Source of the DNA: an uncultured Actinoplanes sp.
Lineage (GTDB): Bacteria; Actinomycetota; Actinomycetes; Mycobacteriales; Micromonosporaceae
DNA length: 6,303 nt
Assembly (NCBI GenBank): GCA_934667465.1
Contig: CAKUMG010000366.1
Location: forward strand, 1 to 6,303
Direction of reading: 5' to 3'
Part shown: one piece after another, positions 1 to 6,303 of the stretch
How the letters are laid out: the number at the start of each line of letters is the position of its first letter
Numbering within the stretch: position 1 is the stretch's first letter
The notes under the pieces: model-generated
The model's database searches: none
The model's input: only the letters and a program-made list of their open reading frames with translations
Told to the model about the DNA's origin: nothing
Translations under genes and position numbers: made by a program

Positions 1-630
1 GTGAGCGGCACGACCGTGATCGTGGACGGGGAGGCCTTGCGCGCGACCGACGGAGCGCCGCTCTGGTCGGCCGGCGACTGCGCGGACGGTTTCGTCACCG
101 CGGGCGGCAGCCTCGTGTGCGGGCCGGCCGCCCGGGAGGTCGCCACGGGCACACCCGCGGCGGGGTCCTGGCCCGCGGGCCCGTCGACGCCGCTGGGCTG
201 CGACGTCGCCCGCTCCGGATGCGCCGGGCTGCGGGACGCCGCGGGGCGGGGCTGGCTGACGGCCACGGGCACCCCAGTCCGTACGCCGGCCCTGGACGAC
301 CCGGCATCGACCGCCGCCGGCGACCTCGTGCTGACCACCGGGGCCGGGGCGATCACTGCCACCGGCGCGGCCACGTGGCGCTGGGCCGGCACCGCCACGA
401 TCCTCGGCGCCCGGGCGGGAAAGGTCGCTATGCTCACCCCGGACCGGCGCCTCGTGACCCTGGACGCGGCCACCGGCGCGGAGCTGGCAGCGTTCCCGCT
501 CTACACGCGCAACGAGCGCCAGGAGCCGTGGGAGCCGGGTCGCTGGCAGCTCACCGACTCCTGGGTGGCCGTCGAGCGCCTGGAAGACCCCTACTACACC
601 GCCGACCCCGCCGTCGTCGCCGCGTTCTAG
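1..630 (+). CDS. PQQ-like beta-propeller repeat protein, C-terminal part (5' end probably outside window)
   Basis: The frame is open from the first base and ends at TAG 628-630, giving 209 codons. The first codon is GTG, but no upstream sequence is visible, so it may be an internal valine; I treat the gene as 5'-truncated. Blade-like repeats of the PQQ/WD type are visible: a strand pattern ending in DGEALRATDGAPLWSAG near residues 9-25, a weaker one at about 100-130, and a clear one, RLVTLDAATGAELAAFPL, near 150-168. These match the 'x-x-L-D-A-x-T-G-x-x-x-W/F' signature of pyrroloquinoline-quinone-like propellers, which in actinobacteria usually act as extracytoplasmic or membrane-anchored scaffold proteins and seldom bind PQQ. 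Four cysteines in two close pairs (27/40 and 67/74) suggest disulfides and an exported location, which is an inference. No signal peptide or membrane segment is visible in this part. It converges on the ROK gene and overlaps it by 4 nt. The exact function is unknown. Confidence 0.7.
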   Translation: MSGTTVIVDGEALRATDGAPLWSAGDCADGFVTAGGSLVCGPAAREVATGTPAAGSWPAGPSTPLGCDVARSGCAGLRDAAGRGWLTATGTPVRTPALDDPASTAAGDLVLTTGAGAITATGAATWRWAGTATILGARAGKVAMLTPDRRLVTLDAATGAELAAFPLYTRNERQEPWEPGRWQLTDSWVAVERLEDPYYTADPAVVAAF

Positions 631-1739
631 GCGAGGGCGGTGAGGAGGGCGGTCCAGGCCTCCTCGGCCGCGCCGGCGAGGGGGCCGTCGTCGCCGAGGG
701 CGGCGGCCAGGACCGGGGGCGGGTTGTCGCGGCGGAAGCCCATCAGGCCCGCGCGGTAGGCCTGCTCGATCGTGCCCGGTGCGGCGGTGAGCAGGTCGAG
801 ACCGAGCCCGCCGAGCGTGACGAGGTCCGGGTCGAGACCGTTGACCAGGCCCGCGATGCCCCGGCCCAGGGCGGTCGCCACGGTGGCCGTCGCCGCGGCC
901 GGTGCCGGCTCGCCCGAGGCGATGACCCGGCGCGCGTAGGAGATGGGGTCGCGGGGCCGCTCGTGGCCGAGCATGCGGGCCAGGGCGGAGCCGTCGACAG
1001 CGGTGCCCCAGCACCCGTACGCGCCGCAGGGGCACTCGACGACCGGGTCCCCGAACGGCATGTGCCCGAACTCGCCGGCCGCGCCCAGCGCGCCGACCAG
1101 CACCTTGCCGCCGTCGACCAGGGCGCCGCCGAGGCCGGCCTCGATCCGCAGGTGCAGGGCGACCGAGGCGCCGACGGCCACGCCGCGGTGGGACTCGGCG
1201 CTCGCCGCGAGGGTGGCGTCGTTGCCGGCCACGAAGATCTCGGCGCGCGGCCACGCCGCGGCCAGGTCGACGCCGCGCCAGCCGAGCGTGCTGGCGTCGA
1301 GCATGAGGTCGCGGGAGACCGCGCCGGGGACGGCGATGCCGATCCCGCGGATCCGGTCGCCGTACCGGCGGCGCAGGTCGGTGATCGCGACGCCGACCGC
1401 CGCGACCACCTCGTCGCCGCCGCGCCCGCCCAGCTCCTCGCCCGCGGTGGCGAGGGTGCCGCCGCCGAGCTCGACCACGTCCACCCGCCAGCGCTCGTGG
1501 GTGATCGAGGCGGCGGCGATCAGCGGTCCGCGCGGGTGCGGGATCAATGCCGTGGTCGGGCGGCCGCGGGCCCCGCTCGGCACGGCCGGCTCCTCGGCGA
1601 GCAGGCCGGCCTGTCCGAGGCGGCCGACGAGCTCGGTGGTCGCCCCGGTGCCGACGCCGATCAGGCGGGCGGCGTCGGCCCGGGTCACTCCGGGCCGGGC
1701 GTGGACCACCCGCAGCAGCTCGGTCGCACGCGTCGTCAC
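627..1739 (-). CDS. ROK-family transcriptional regulator
   Basis: A 370-residue protein, the usual size for ROK repressors. Residues about 4-50 form a winged helix-turn-helix (LLRVVHARPGVTRADAARLI, then a recognition-helix region ending in LVGRLGQAGLL). From about 72 to the end is a ROK sugar-kinase-like fold: GIGIAVPG at 132-139, GNDATLAA at 172-179 with the kinase-type Asp174, a glycine-rich EAGLGGALVDGG at 200-211, and the ROK zinc motif with His226, Cys236, Cys238 and Cys243. The N-terminal DxGxT phosphate loop is absent (residues 72-80 read PLIAAASIT), so this is a DNA-binding regulator and not a kinase. The Glu normally two residues after the last zinc Cys is Gly245. I chose GTG at 1739 because GAGGGGG lies 6 nt upstream and the helix-turn-helix begins right there. 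In-frame starts at 1787 (ATG) and 1793 (GTG) would add 16-18 unconserved-looking residues. The effector is probably a sugar or derivative; target genes are not evident. It could read through from the pat operon, 105 bp upstream. Confidence 0.9.
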   Translation of the reverse strand: MTTRATELLRVVHARPGVTRADAARLIGVGTGATTELVGRLGQAGLLAEEPAVPSGARGRPTTALIPHPRGPLIAAASITHERWRVDVVELGGGTLATAGEELGGRGGDEVVAAVGVAITDLRRRYGDRIRGIGIAVPGAVSRDLMLDASTLGWRGVDLAAAWPRAEIFVAGNDATLAASAESHRGVAVGASVALHLRIEAGLGGALVDGGKVLVGALGAAGEFGHMPFGDPVVECPCGAYGCWGTAVDGSALARMLGHERPRDPISYARRVIASGEPAPAAATATVATALGRGIAGLVNGLDPDLVTLGGLGLDLLTAAPGTIEQAYRAGLMGFRRDNPPPVLAAALGDDGPLAGAAEEAWTALLTALA

Positions 1740-1844
1740 GCCGTACCCCCTCGTCAGGCATCCGGGCGATTTGCCCGCTTCATCCATCCTCACCCGTTTA
1801 AGCCTGATCTGTGTGGAAACTCACGGCGTGTTCCGCTCCACGGG
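1740..1844. promoter_or_regulatory. Intergenic region between pat and the ROK gene (possible ROK promoter/operator)
   Basis: This 105-bp gap separates two genes on the minus strand. It is less GC-rich than its surroundings around 1797-1820. It holds a perfect inverted repeat CGGGC-GATTT-GCCCG at 1763-1777, about 24 bp upstream of the chosen ROK start, which could be an operator or a weak hairpin. It also holds GTGGA (1813-1817) paired with TCCAC (1837-1841), which could fold in the transcript just after the pat stop. No run of T follows that hairpin in the direction of transcription, so I do not call an intrinsic terminator. I found no convincing -35/-10 pair for the ROK gene. Whether the ROK gene has its own promoter is undecided. 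Confidence 0.3.
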
Positions 1845-2924
1845 TTACCCCAGGGCGGCCTCCGCCGCGGCCAGGAACGCGTCGTTCTCCTCCGGCGTGC
1901 CGACCGTGACCCGGACGCCGTCACCCTGGAACGGCCGCACGATGACCCCGCGCTGCTCACAGGCCGCACCGAAGGCCGCGGCGCGGTCGCCGAGCGGCAG
2001 CCAGACGAAGTTCGCCTGGCTCTCGGGCACGTCCGGCAGCAGCTTGCGCAGGCTCGTCGTCACCCGCTCGCGCTCCCGCACCACGATCGCGCAGCGCCGG
2101 GCCATCTCGGCCTCGGCCTCCAGCGCGGCCAGCGCCGCGGCCTGGGCGACCAGGCTGGTCGAGAACGGGGTCAGCACCTTGCGGATCGCCTCCGCCACCC
2201 GCGGCTGGGCGACGAGATAGCCGACCCGCAGCCCGGCCAGGCCCCACGCCTTGCTCAGGGTCCGCAGCACGACCACGTTGGGCCGGTCGCCGAACGCCGC
2301 GAGGCCGTCCGGCACGCCGTCGTCGGTGACGAACTCGCGGTACGCCTCGTCGATGATCACCAGCGTGTCGTCCGGGACGGCGTCGAGGAAGCGCTCGAGC
2401 TCGTCGTGCCGGACGCTGGTGCCGGTGGGGTTGTTGGGGTTGCAGACGATCGCCAGCCGGGTCCGGTCGGTGATCGCCTCGGCCATGGCCCGCAGGTCGT
2501 GGCCGTGCCCCGCGGTGTTGGGCACGCGGATGCTCGCGGCGCCCACGCCCGCGGCGATGATCGGATAGGCCTCGAACGAGCGCCACGAGTAGAGGATCTC
2601 GTCGCCGGGCAGGCACGTCGCCTTCGCGAGGTGCTCGGCCAGCGCGACCGAACCGCCGCCGGTGACCACGCGCTCCGCGCCGACGCCGAGCCGGTCGGCG
2701 AGCTTCGCGCGCAGCGCCAGCACCCCCATGTCGGGGTAGCGGTGCGACTGGGTCACGGCCTCCGCGATCGCCTCGGCGACCCCGGGCAGCGGCCCGAACG
2801 GCACCTCGTTGCTGGCGAGCTTGATCGCCTCGGCGATGCCCAGCTCGCGCGTCAGGTCGGCGACGCTGCGCCCGGGCACGTACGCGGGCAGGGCGTCCAG
2901 ATCCGCGCGCGTCAGCCTGGTCAT
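1845..2924 (-). CDS. pat: Aromatic amino acid / histidinol-phosphate aminotransferase (HisC/Pat family, PLP-dependent)
   Basis: A 359-residue fold-type I aminotransferase, full length for the family. Visible PLP-site elements: LASNEVPFGP at 36-45, TGGGSVALAEHL at 88-99, CNPNNPTG at 161-168 (Asn165 type), IDEAY at 191-195 (Asp192 and Tyr195, ring N and O3' contacts), SKAWGLAGLRVGY at 224-236 (Schiff-base Lys225), and RVTVGTPEEN at 338-347 (Arg338 for the substrate carboxylate). The stretch SWRSFEAYPI at 113-122 is, as I recall, typical of actinobacterial Pat (phenylalanine/aromatic aminotransferase) proteins, while HisC proper usually has a PTYxxY-like segment here. Pat enzymes transfer the amino group between aromatic amino acids and 2-oxoglutarate, and would link tyrosine with 4-hydroxyphenylpyruvate, the substrate of the co-transcribed HppD. 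Start ATG 2924-2922 is fixed by GGAGG 6 nt upstream and by a 4-nt ATGA overlap with the upstream RDD gene. The alternative call, hisC, is less likely because no other his gene is nearby. Confidence 0.9.
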   Translation of the reverse strand: MTRLTRADLDALPAYVPGRSVADLTRELGIAEAIKLASNEVPFGPLPGVAEAIAEAVTQSHRYPDMGVLALRAKLADRLGVGAERVVTGGGSVALAEHLAKATCLPGDEILYSWRSFEAYPIIAAGVGAASIRVPNTAGHGHDLRAMAEAITDRTRLAIVCNPNNPTGTSVRHDELERFLDAVPDDTLVIIDEAYREFVTDDGVPDGLAAFGDRPNVVVLRTLSKAWGLAGLRVGYLVAQPRVAEAIRKVLTPFSTSLVAQAAALAALEAEAEMARRCAIVVRERERVTTSLRKLLPDVPESQANFVWLPLGDRAAAFGAACEQRGVIVRPFQGDGVRVTVGTPEENDAFLAAAEAALG

Positions 2925-4009
2925 CGTGTTCCTCCGGTGGGGTCGTTCCGGTTCTCCGGCCGGGCGTCGGTGCCCGGCCGGGGCTGCTCGGTGGGCGCCT
3001 CGACCACGACGGTGCCCGCGGACTTGTCGTGCAGGGCCTGGTGCAGCTTCGGGTCGAACAGCACCGAGCCGGCGTAGACGGCCTGGACCAGGAAGCCGAT
3101 GCCCCAGCAGCTCCAGAGCGGCGTCCACATGCCGAGCCGGCTCCAGCGGCCGAACGCGCGCCCGAAGCCGAGCGGCGTGGTGTCCTCGAGCTTGACGACC
3201 TTGATGCGCATGAGCCGCTTGCCCACGGTCTGGCCGCTGTTGCCCTGCGACGGCACCTCGTAGGCCAGCCACAGCGCCGTCGCCACGACCAGCATCGTCA
3301 GCACGAGATAGCTCGAGCGCGCCGACGCCGTCTGGACCGGGCCCAGCGGGTCAGCCATCGTCGCCCGGTAGACCGGTTCGAACTCCAGCCACCACTGGTA
3401 CGCGAGCCAGCCGTTCACGAGCACGTTCAGCACGAACACGACGGCGATGTCGATGAGCCGGGCCACCAGGCGGCGGCCGAGGCCGGCCAGCGCCAGGCCG
3501 TGCGGGCGGACCTGCCCGGGGTAGGGGAACGGATATGCCCCGGCCGGCCAGCCCTGCGGCGGCATCGGATAGCCCGGCGGCGGACCCTGCCACCCCGGCG
3601 GCGGCGCGGGGTAGCCCTGCGGCGGCCCGGGATAAGGCGGCCCCGGCTGCGGCTGTCCTGGGTGCGGCTGCCAGCCATGCGGCGGCTGTCCGGGATACGG
3701 CTGCTGCCAGCCGGGCGGCGGTGCGGGATAGCCGGGCGGCGGCGGTCCCCACGCGCCGGGCGGGGGAGTGGCCCACGTCTGTCCCGCCGCGGGGTTCTCC
3801 GGCGTCTTCTCCGCGGCGGGAACCGCGGGAGCGGGGGAAGCGGCCGAGGGCTCCGGCTCGGCCGGCTTCTCCTCCTCCGCAAGCGGCGGCCCGTCGGGCG
3901 GCGTCTGGTCCGCCGGGATCGCCTTGCCCAGCCAGCCCTCGCCGTCCCACCAGCGCTGCGTCGAGGGATCGGCGGGGTCCTTGTACCAACCGGCGGGAAG
4001 CGAACTCAT
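2921..4009 (-). CDS. DUF2510 and RDD domain membrane protein with Pro/Gly-rich linker
   Basis: A 362-residue protein of three parts. Residues 4-29 (LPAGWYKDPADPSTQRWWDG and following) are a DUF2510 module, a short Trp-rich domain common at the N terminus of actinobacterial membrane proteins. Residues about 37-171 are low complexity: an acidic Pro/Ala/Glu stretch, then PPxGYPxPPxGW-type repeats at 90-101, 129-140 and 143-154. Residues 172-336 are an RDD domain: Arg180 and Asp187 in the first helix, membrane segments near 184-204, 232-250 and 298-316, GQTVGKRLMRIKVV at 259-272, and LHDKSAGTVVV at 326-336. The last 26 residues are a polar tail. The RDD family lacks a well-established general function; transport or ion exchange has been proposed for some members. 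Start ATG 4009 overlaps the upstream stop in ATGA, with AAAGG about 8 nt upstream. The frame stays open to about 4531, but the DUF2510 domain begins exactly at 4009. Its stop overlaps the pat start, implying translational coupling. Confidence 0.9.
   Translation of the reverse strand: MSSLPAGWYKDPADPSTQRWWDGEGWLGKAIPADQTPPDGPPLAEEEKPAEPEPSAASPAPAVPAAEKTPENPAAGQTWATPPPGAWGPPPPGYPAPPPGWQQPYPGQPPHGWQPHPGQPQPGPPYPGPPQGYPAPPPGWQGPPPGYPMPPQGWPAGAYPFPYPGQVRPHGLALAGLGRRLVARLIDIAVVFVLNVLVNGWLAYQWWLEFEPVYRATMADPLGPVQTASARSSYLVLTMLVVATALWLAYEVPSQGNSGQTVGKRLMRIKVVKLEDTTPLGFGRAFGRWSRLGMWTPLWSCWGIGFLVQAVYAGSVLFDPKLHQALHDKSAGTVVVEAPTEQPRPGTDARPENRNDPTGGTR
3548..3742 (-). repeat. Degenerate Pro/Gly/Tyr/Trp-rich coding repeats in the DUF2510-RDD gene
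   Basis: Three 12-residue units are visible in the encoded protein: PPPGYPAPPPGW (90-101), PPQGYPAPPPGW (129-140) and PPPGYPMPPQGW (143-154). Related PGQPxxGW units lie between the first and second. The region should be disordered and cytoplasmic, connecting the DUF2510 module with the membrane domain. Similar proline-rich linkers are common in actinobacterial membrane proteins and often serve as interaction or spacing regions; that role here is an inference. Confidence 0.75.
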
Positions 4010-4719
4010 GGCGCAACCTTTATCACGACAGTCTGCGCGGCCTTGTCGTGCAGGGTCTGCTGGTACGGCTTGTCCCGCAGCTGCCACAGCCCGTTGAGCA
4101 AGCCGAAGAACGGCACGAACATCGCGGCCACGATCTCGACCAGGTAGCGCCGCGCGGCCCGCCCGCGGGTCAGCCGCGCGCCCGGCTCGATCGGCACGAC
4201 CTGGAGCTTCATCAGCTTCTTGCCCAGCGTCTGGCCGGTCCGGTGCATGACCTCGACGTGGTAGACGTAGTACCCGACCAGTGCGAGCACGATCAGGGCC
4301 AGTTCCACCAGCAGGAACCGCGTCGTGAACCCCCCGATGTCGGGAGTGGCGTAGGGGTTGTCCGCCGCCGTCCGGGCGAAGTCGAAGAACACCACCACGA
4401 AGATCGGGACGAAAATCACCATGAGGACGGCGCTCCCCACCGCCGAATCGATCATGTACGCGAGCAGCCGCGTCCCGAAGTCGGCGAGCGGCCGCCCGTC
4501 CGGCGCCACCGGCACCGGCTGCGGCCGCCACCCGACCGCCGGCCCGTACCCCGCCGGCCCATAGCCAGGCCCGTACCCCGCCGGCCCGTAGCCGGGCCGG
4601 TGCCCGGCGGGTCCGTGCCCCGGCGGTGGCCCGTACGCATGACTGGGCGGCGGGCTGAAAGCGGGCGCCGGAGGACGGACCGGCCCGGCCCCCGGTGCGG
4701 CGTCGTCTGCTGGTGTCAC
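4006..4719 (-). CDS. RDD-family membrane protein with Gly/Tyr/Pro-rich N-terminal region
   Basis: A 237-residue protein. Residues 1-77 are a predicted cytosolic low-complexity region rich in Pro, Gly, Tyr and Ala, with two exact tandem copies of the nonapeptide GYGPAGYGP at 43-51 and 52-60. Residues 78-237 are an RDD domain: Arg84 and Asp91 at the start (same 7-residue spacing as in the neighbouring RDD protein), membrane segments near 92-112, 135-153 and 193-211, GQTLGKKLMKLQVV at 162-175, and LHDKAAQTVVI at 223-233. No DUF2510 module is present, and outside the signature motifs it differs clearly from its neighbour, so the two are old paralogues and not a recent duplication. The GTG start at 4719 lies 10 nt after the hppD stop, and no good Shine-Dalgarno sequence precedes it; translation may depend on ribosomes finishing hppD. 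It overlaps the next gene by 4 nt (ATGA). Function is unknown; position suggests a membrane task tied to aromatic amino acid breakdown. Confidence 0.88.
   Translation of the reverse strand: MTPADDAAPGAGPVRPPAPAFSPPPSHAYGPPPGHGPAGHRPGYGPAGYGPGYGPAGYGPAVGWRPQPVPVAPDGRPLADFGTRLLAYMIDSAVGSAVLMVIFVPIFVVVFFDFARTAADNPYATPDIGGFTTRFLLVELALIVLALVGYYVYHVEVMHRTGQTLGKKLMKLQVVPIEPGARLTRGRAARRYLVEIVAAMFVPFFGLLNGLWQLRDKPYQQTLHDKAAQTVVIKVAP
4540..4593 (-). repeat. Two 27-bp tandem repeats inside the RDD gene
   Basis: Units 4540-4566 and 4567-4593 match nearly base for base over 26 bp: one mismatch (A or G at the wobble position of a Tyr-Gly codon pair) was noted in my alignment. Each encodes the same nonapeptide, GYGPAGYGP. 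Such in-frame units can expand or contract by slippage without breaking the gene, so repeat number may vary between strains. Confidence 0.8.
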
Positions 4720-4729
4720 GCGAACAGTG

Positions 4730-5973
<1,244 letters not shown>

Positions 5974-6303
5974 ATGGCTGCACAGAATGTCTACCTCGAC
6001 GCGTTGGACGGCCGCATCCTCGCGCTCCTCGCCGGGCAGCCCCGGATCGGGGTGCTGGAGATGTCGCGGCGGCTCGCGGTCGCGCGCGGCACGGTGCAGG
6101 CCCGCCTCGGCAAGCTGGTCGCGAGCGGGGCGGTCCGCGGTTTCGGCCCCGATGTCGAGCCGGCCGCGATCGGCTTCGCGGTGACCAGCTTCGTGACCCT
6201 CGAGATCTCCCAGCGCTACGGGCACACGGCCGTCACCGGTCACCTCGCCGAGATCCCCGAGGTGCTGGAGGCCCACACCATCACCGGCGCCGGGGACCTG
6301 CTC
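5974..6303 (+). CDS. Lrp/AsnC-family transcriptional regulator (3' end outside window)
   Basis: The first 110 codons of a gene that stays open to the window edge; the family is usually about 150 residues, so roughly the last quarter is missing. Residues 8-20 (LDALDGRILALLA) open the DNA-binding domain. The helix-turn-helix spans about 27-48 (EMSRRLAVARGTVQARLGKL), followed by the wing SGAVRGFGPDVEPAAIGF. From about 68 the RAM/ligand-binding domain begins, with IPEVLEAHTITGAGDLL at 94-110 including the family's GxGD turn (105-108), which lines the effector pocket in Lrp proteins. ATG 5974 is supported by the domain start; a weak GAAG lies 5 nt upstream and AGGG 12 nt upstream. The gene is divergent from hppD, the typical arrangement for a local Lrp-type regulator. 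An aromatic amino acid or 4-hydroxyphenylpyruvate as effector is an inference from context only. Confidence 0.9.
   Translation, partial: MAAQNVYLDALDGRILALLAGQPRIGVLEMSRRLAVARGTVQARLGKLVASGAVRGFGPDVEPAAIGFAVTSFVTLEISQRYGHTAVTGHLAEIPEVLEAHTITGAGDLL

Noticed and set aside
1813..1841. Intrinsic terminator after pat
   Set aside because: A short GTGGA/TCCAC hairpin is possible, but the stem is weak and no T-run follows in the direction of transcription.
943..2220. A 425-codon plus-strand frame, and a 372-416 codon pair at 3029-4785
   Set aside because: They are antisense shadows with Ser/Arg/Pro-rich low-complexity translations, no recognisable domain and no supported start.
117..3077. A 986-codon open frame on the plus strand across the ROK and pat genes
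   Set aside because: It is antisense to two clear protein families and has an Arg/Gly/Ala/His-rich, domain-free translation. It is a by-product of the GC-rich third positions of the real genes.
2925..3272. N-terminal extension of the aminotransferase into the upstream RDD gene
   Set aside because: The extra residues are Arg/Ala/Gly-rich with no homology pattern. ATG 2924 has GGAGG at ideal spacing and gives the normal family length.
4010..4531. N-terminal extension of the DUF2510-RDD protein upstream of 4009
   Set aside because: The extension overlaps the other RDD gene out of frame. The DUF2510 module begins right at ATG 4009, which also has an ATGA stop/start overlap and a ribosome site.

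Overview
The window is very GC-rich, strongly G/C-biased at third codon positions, and packed with genes using GTG or ATG starts. Together with the protein types (DUF2510 and RDD membrane proteins, a Pat-type aminotransferase, a Streptomyces-like 4-hydroxyphenylpyruvate dioxygenase), this points to a high-GC actinobacterium. A Micromonosporaceae (Actinoplanes-like) source is my best guess, but it rests on general resemblance and not on a marker gene.

Layout. At the left edge (1-630, + strand) is the 3' part of a gene for a PQQ-like beta-propeller protein. It converges on a ROK-family regulator gene (minus strand, 1739-627), and the two stop codons share the palindrome CTAG. From 5884 down to 1845 on the minus strand runs a tight four-gene block: 4-hydroxyphenylpyruvate dioxygenase (hppD), two different RDD-family membrane proteins, and a class I/II PLP aminotransferase of the HisC/Pat family. 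The joints are a 10-nt gap followed by two 4-nt ATGA stop/start overlaps, so the block very probably forms one operon. Divergent from hppD, across an 89-bp intergenic region, an Lrp/AsnC-family regulator gene begins at 5974 and runs off the right edge.

How the genes fit together. The aminotransferase resembles actinobacterial aromatic aminotransferase (Pat) at least as much as histidinol-phosphate aminotransferase. It could convert tyrosine to 4-hydroxyphenylpyruvate, which HppD oxidises to homogentisate. The divergent Lrp-type protein is the natural candidate regulator, because this family senses amino acids and often controls a divergent neighbour. The intergenic region holds several short dyads that could be its operator. 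The unexplained part is the pair of RDD membrane proteins, translationally coupled into an aromatic amino acid catabolic unit. No homogentisate dioxygenase or fumarylacetoacetase gene is present here, so the fate of homogentisate cannot be read from this window.

Most of the region is ordinary actinobacterial chromosome. I see no mobile element, CRISPR array, tRNA, rRNA or convincing intrinsic terminator. The most interesting points are the RDD-RDD insertion in the hppD-pat operon, the dyad-rich divergent promoter region, and the shared CTAG stop.
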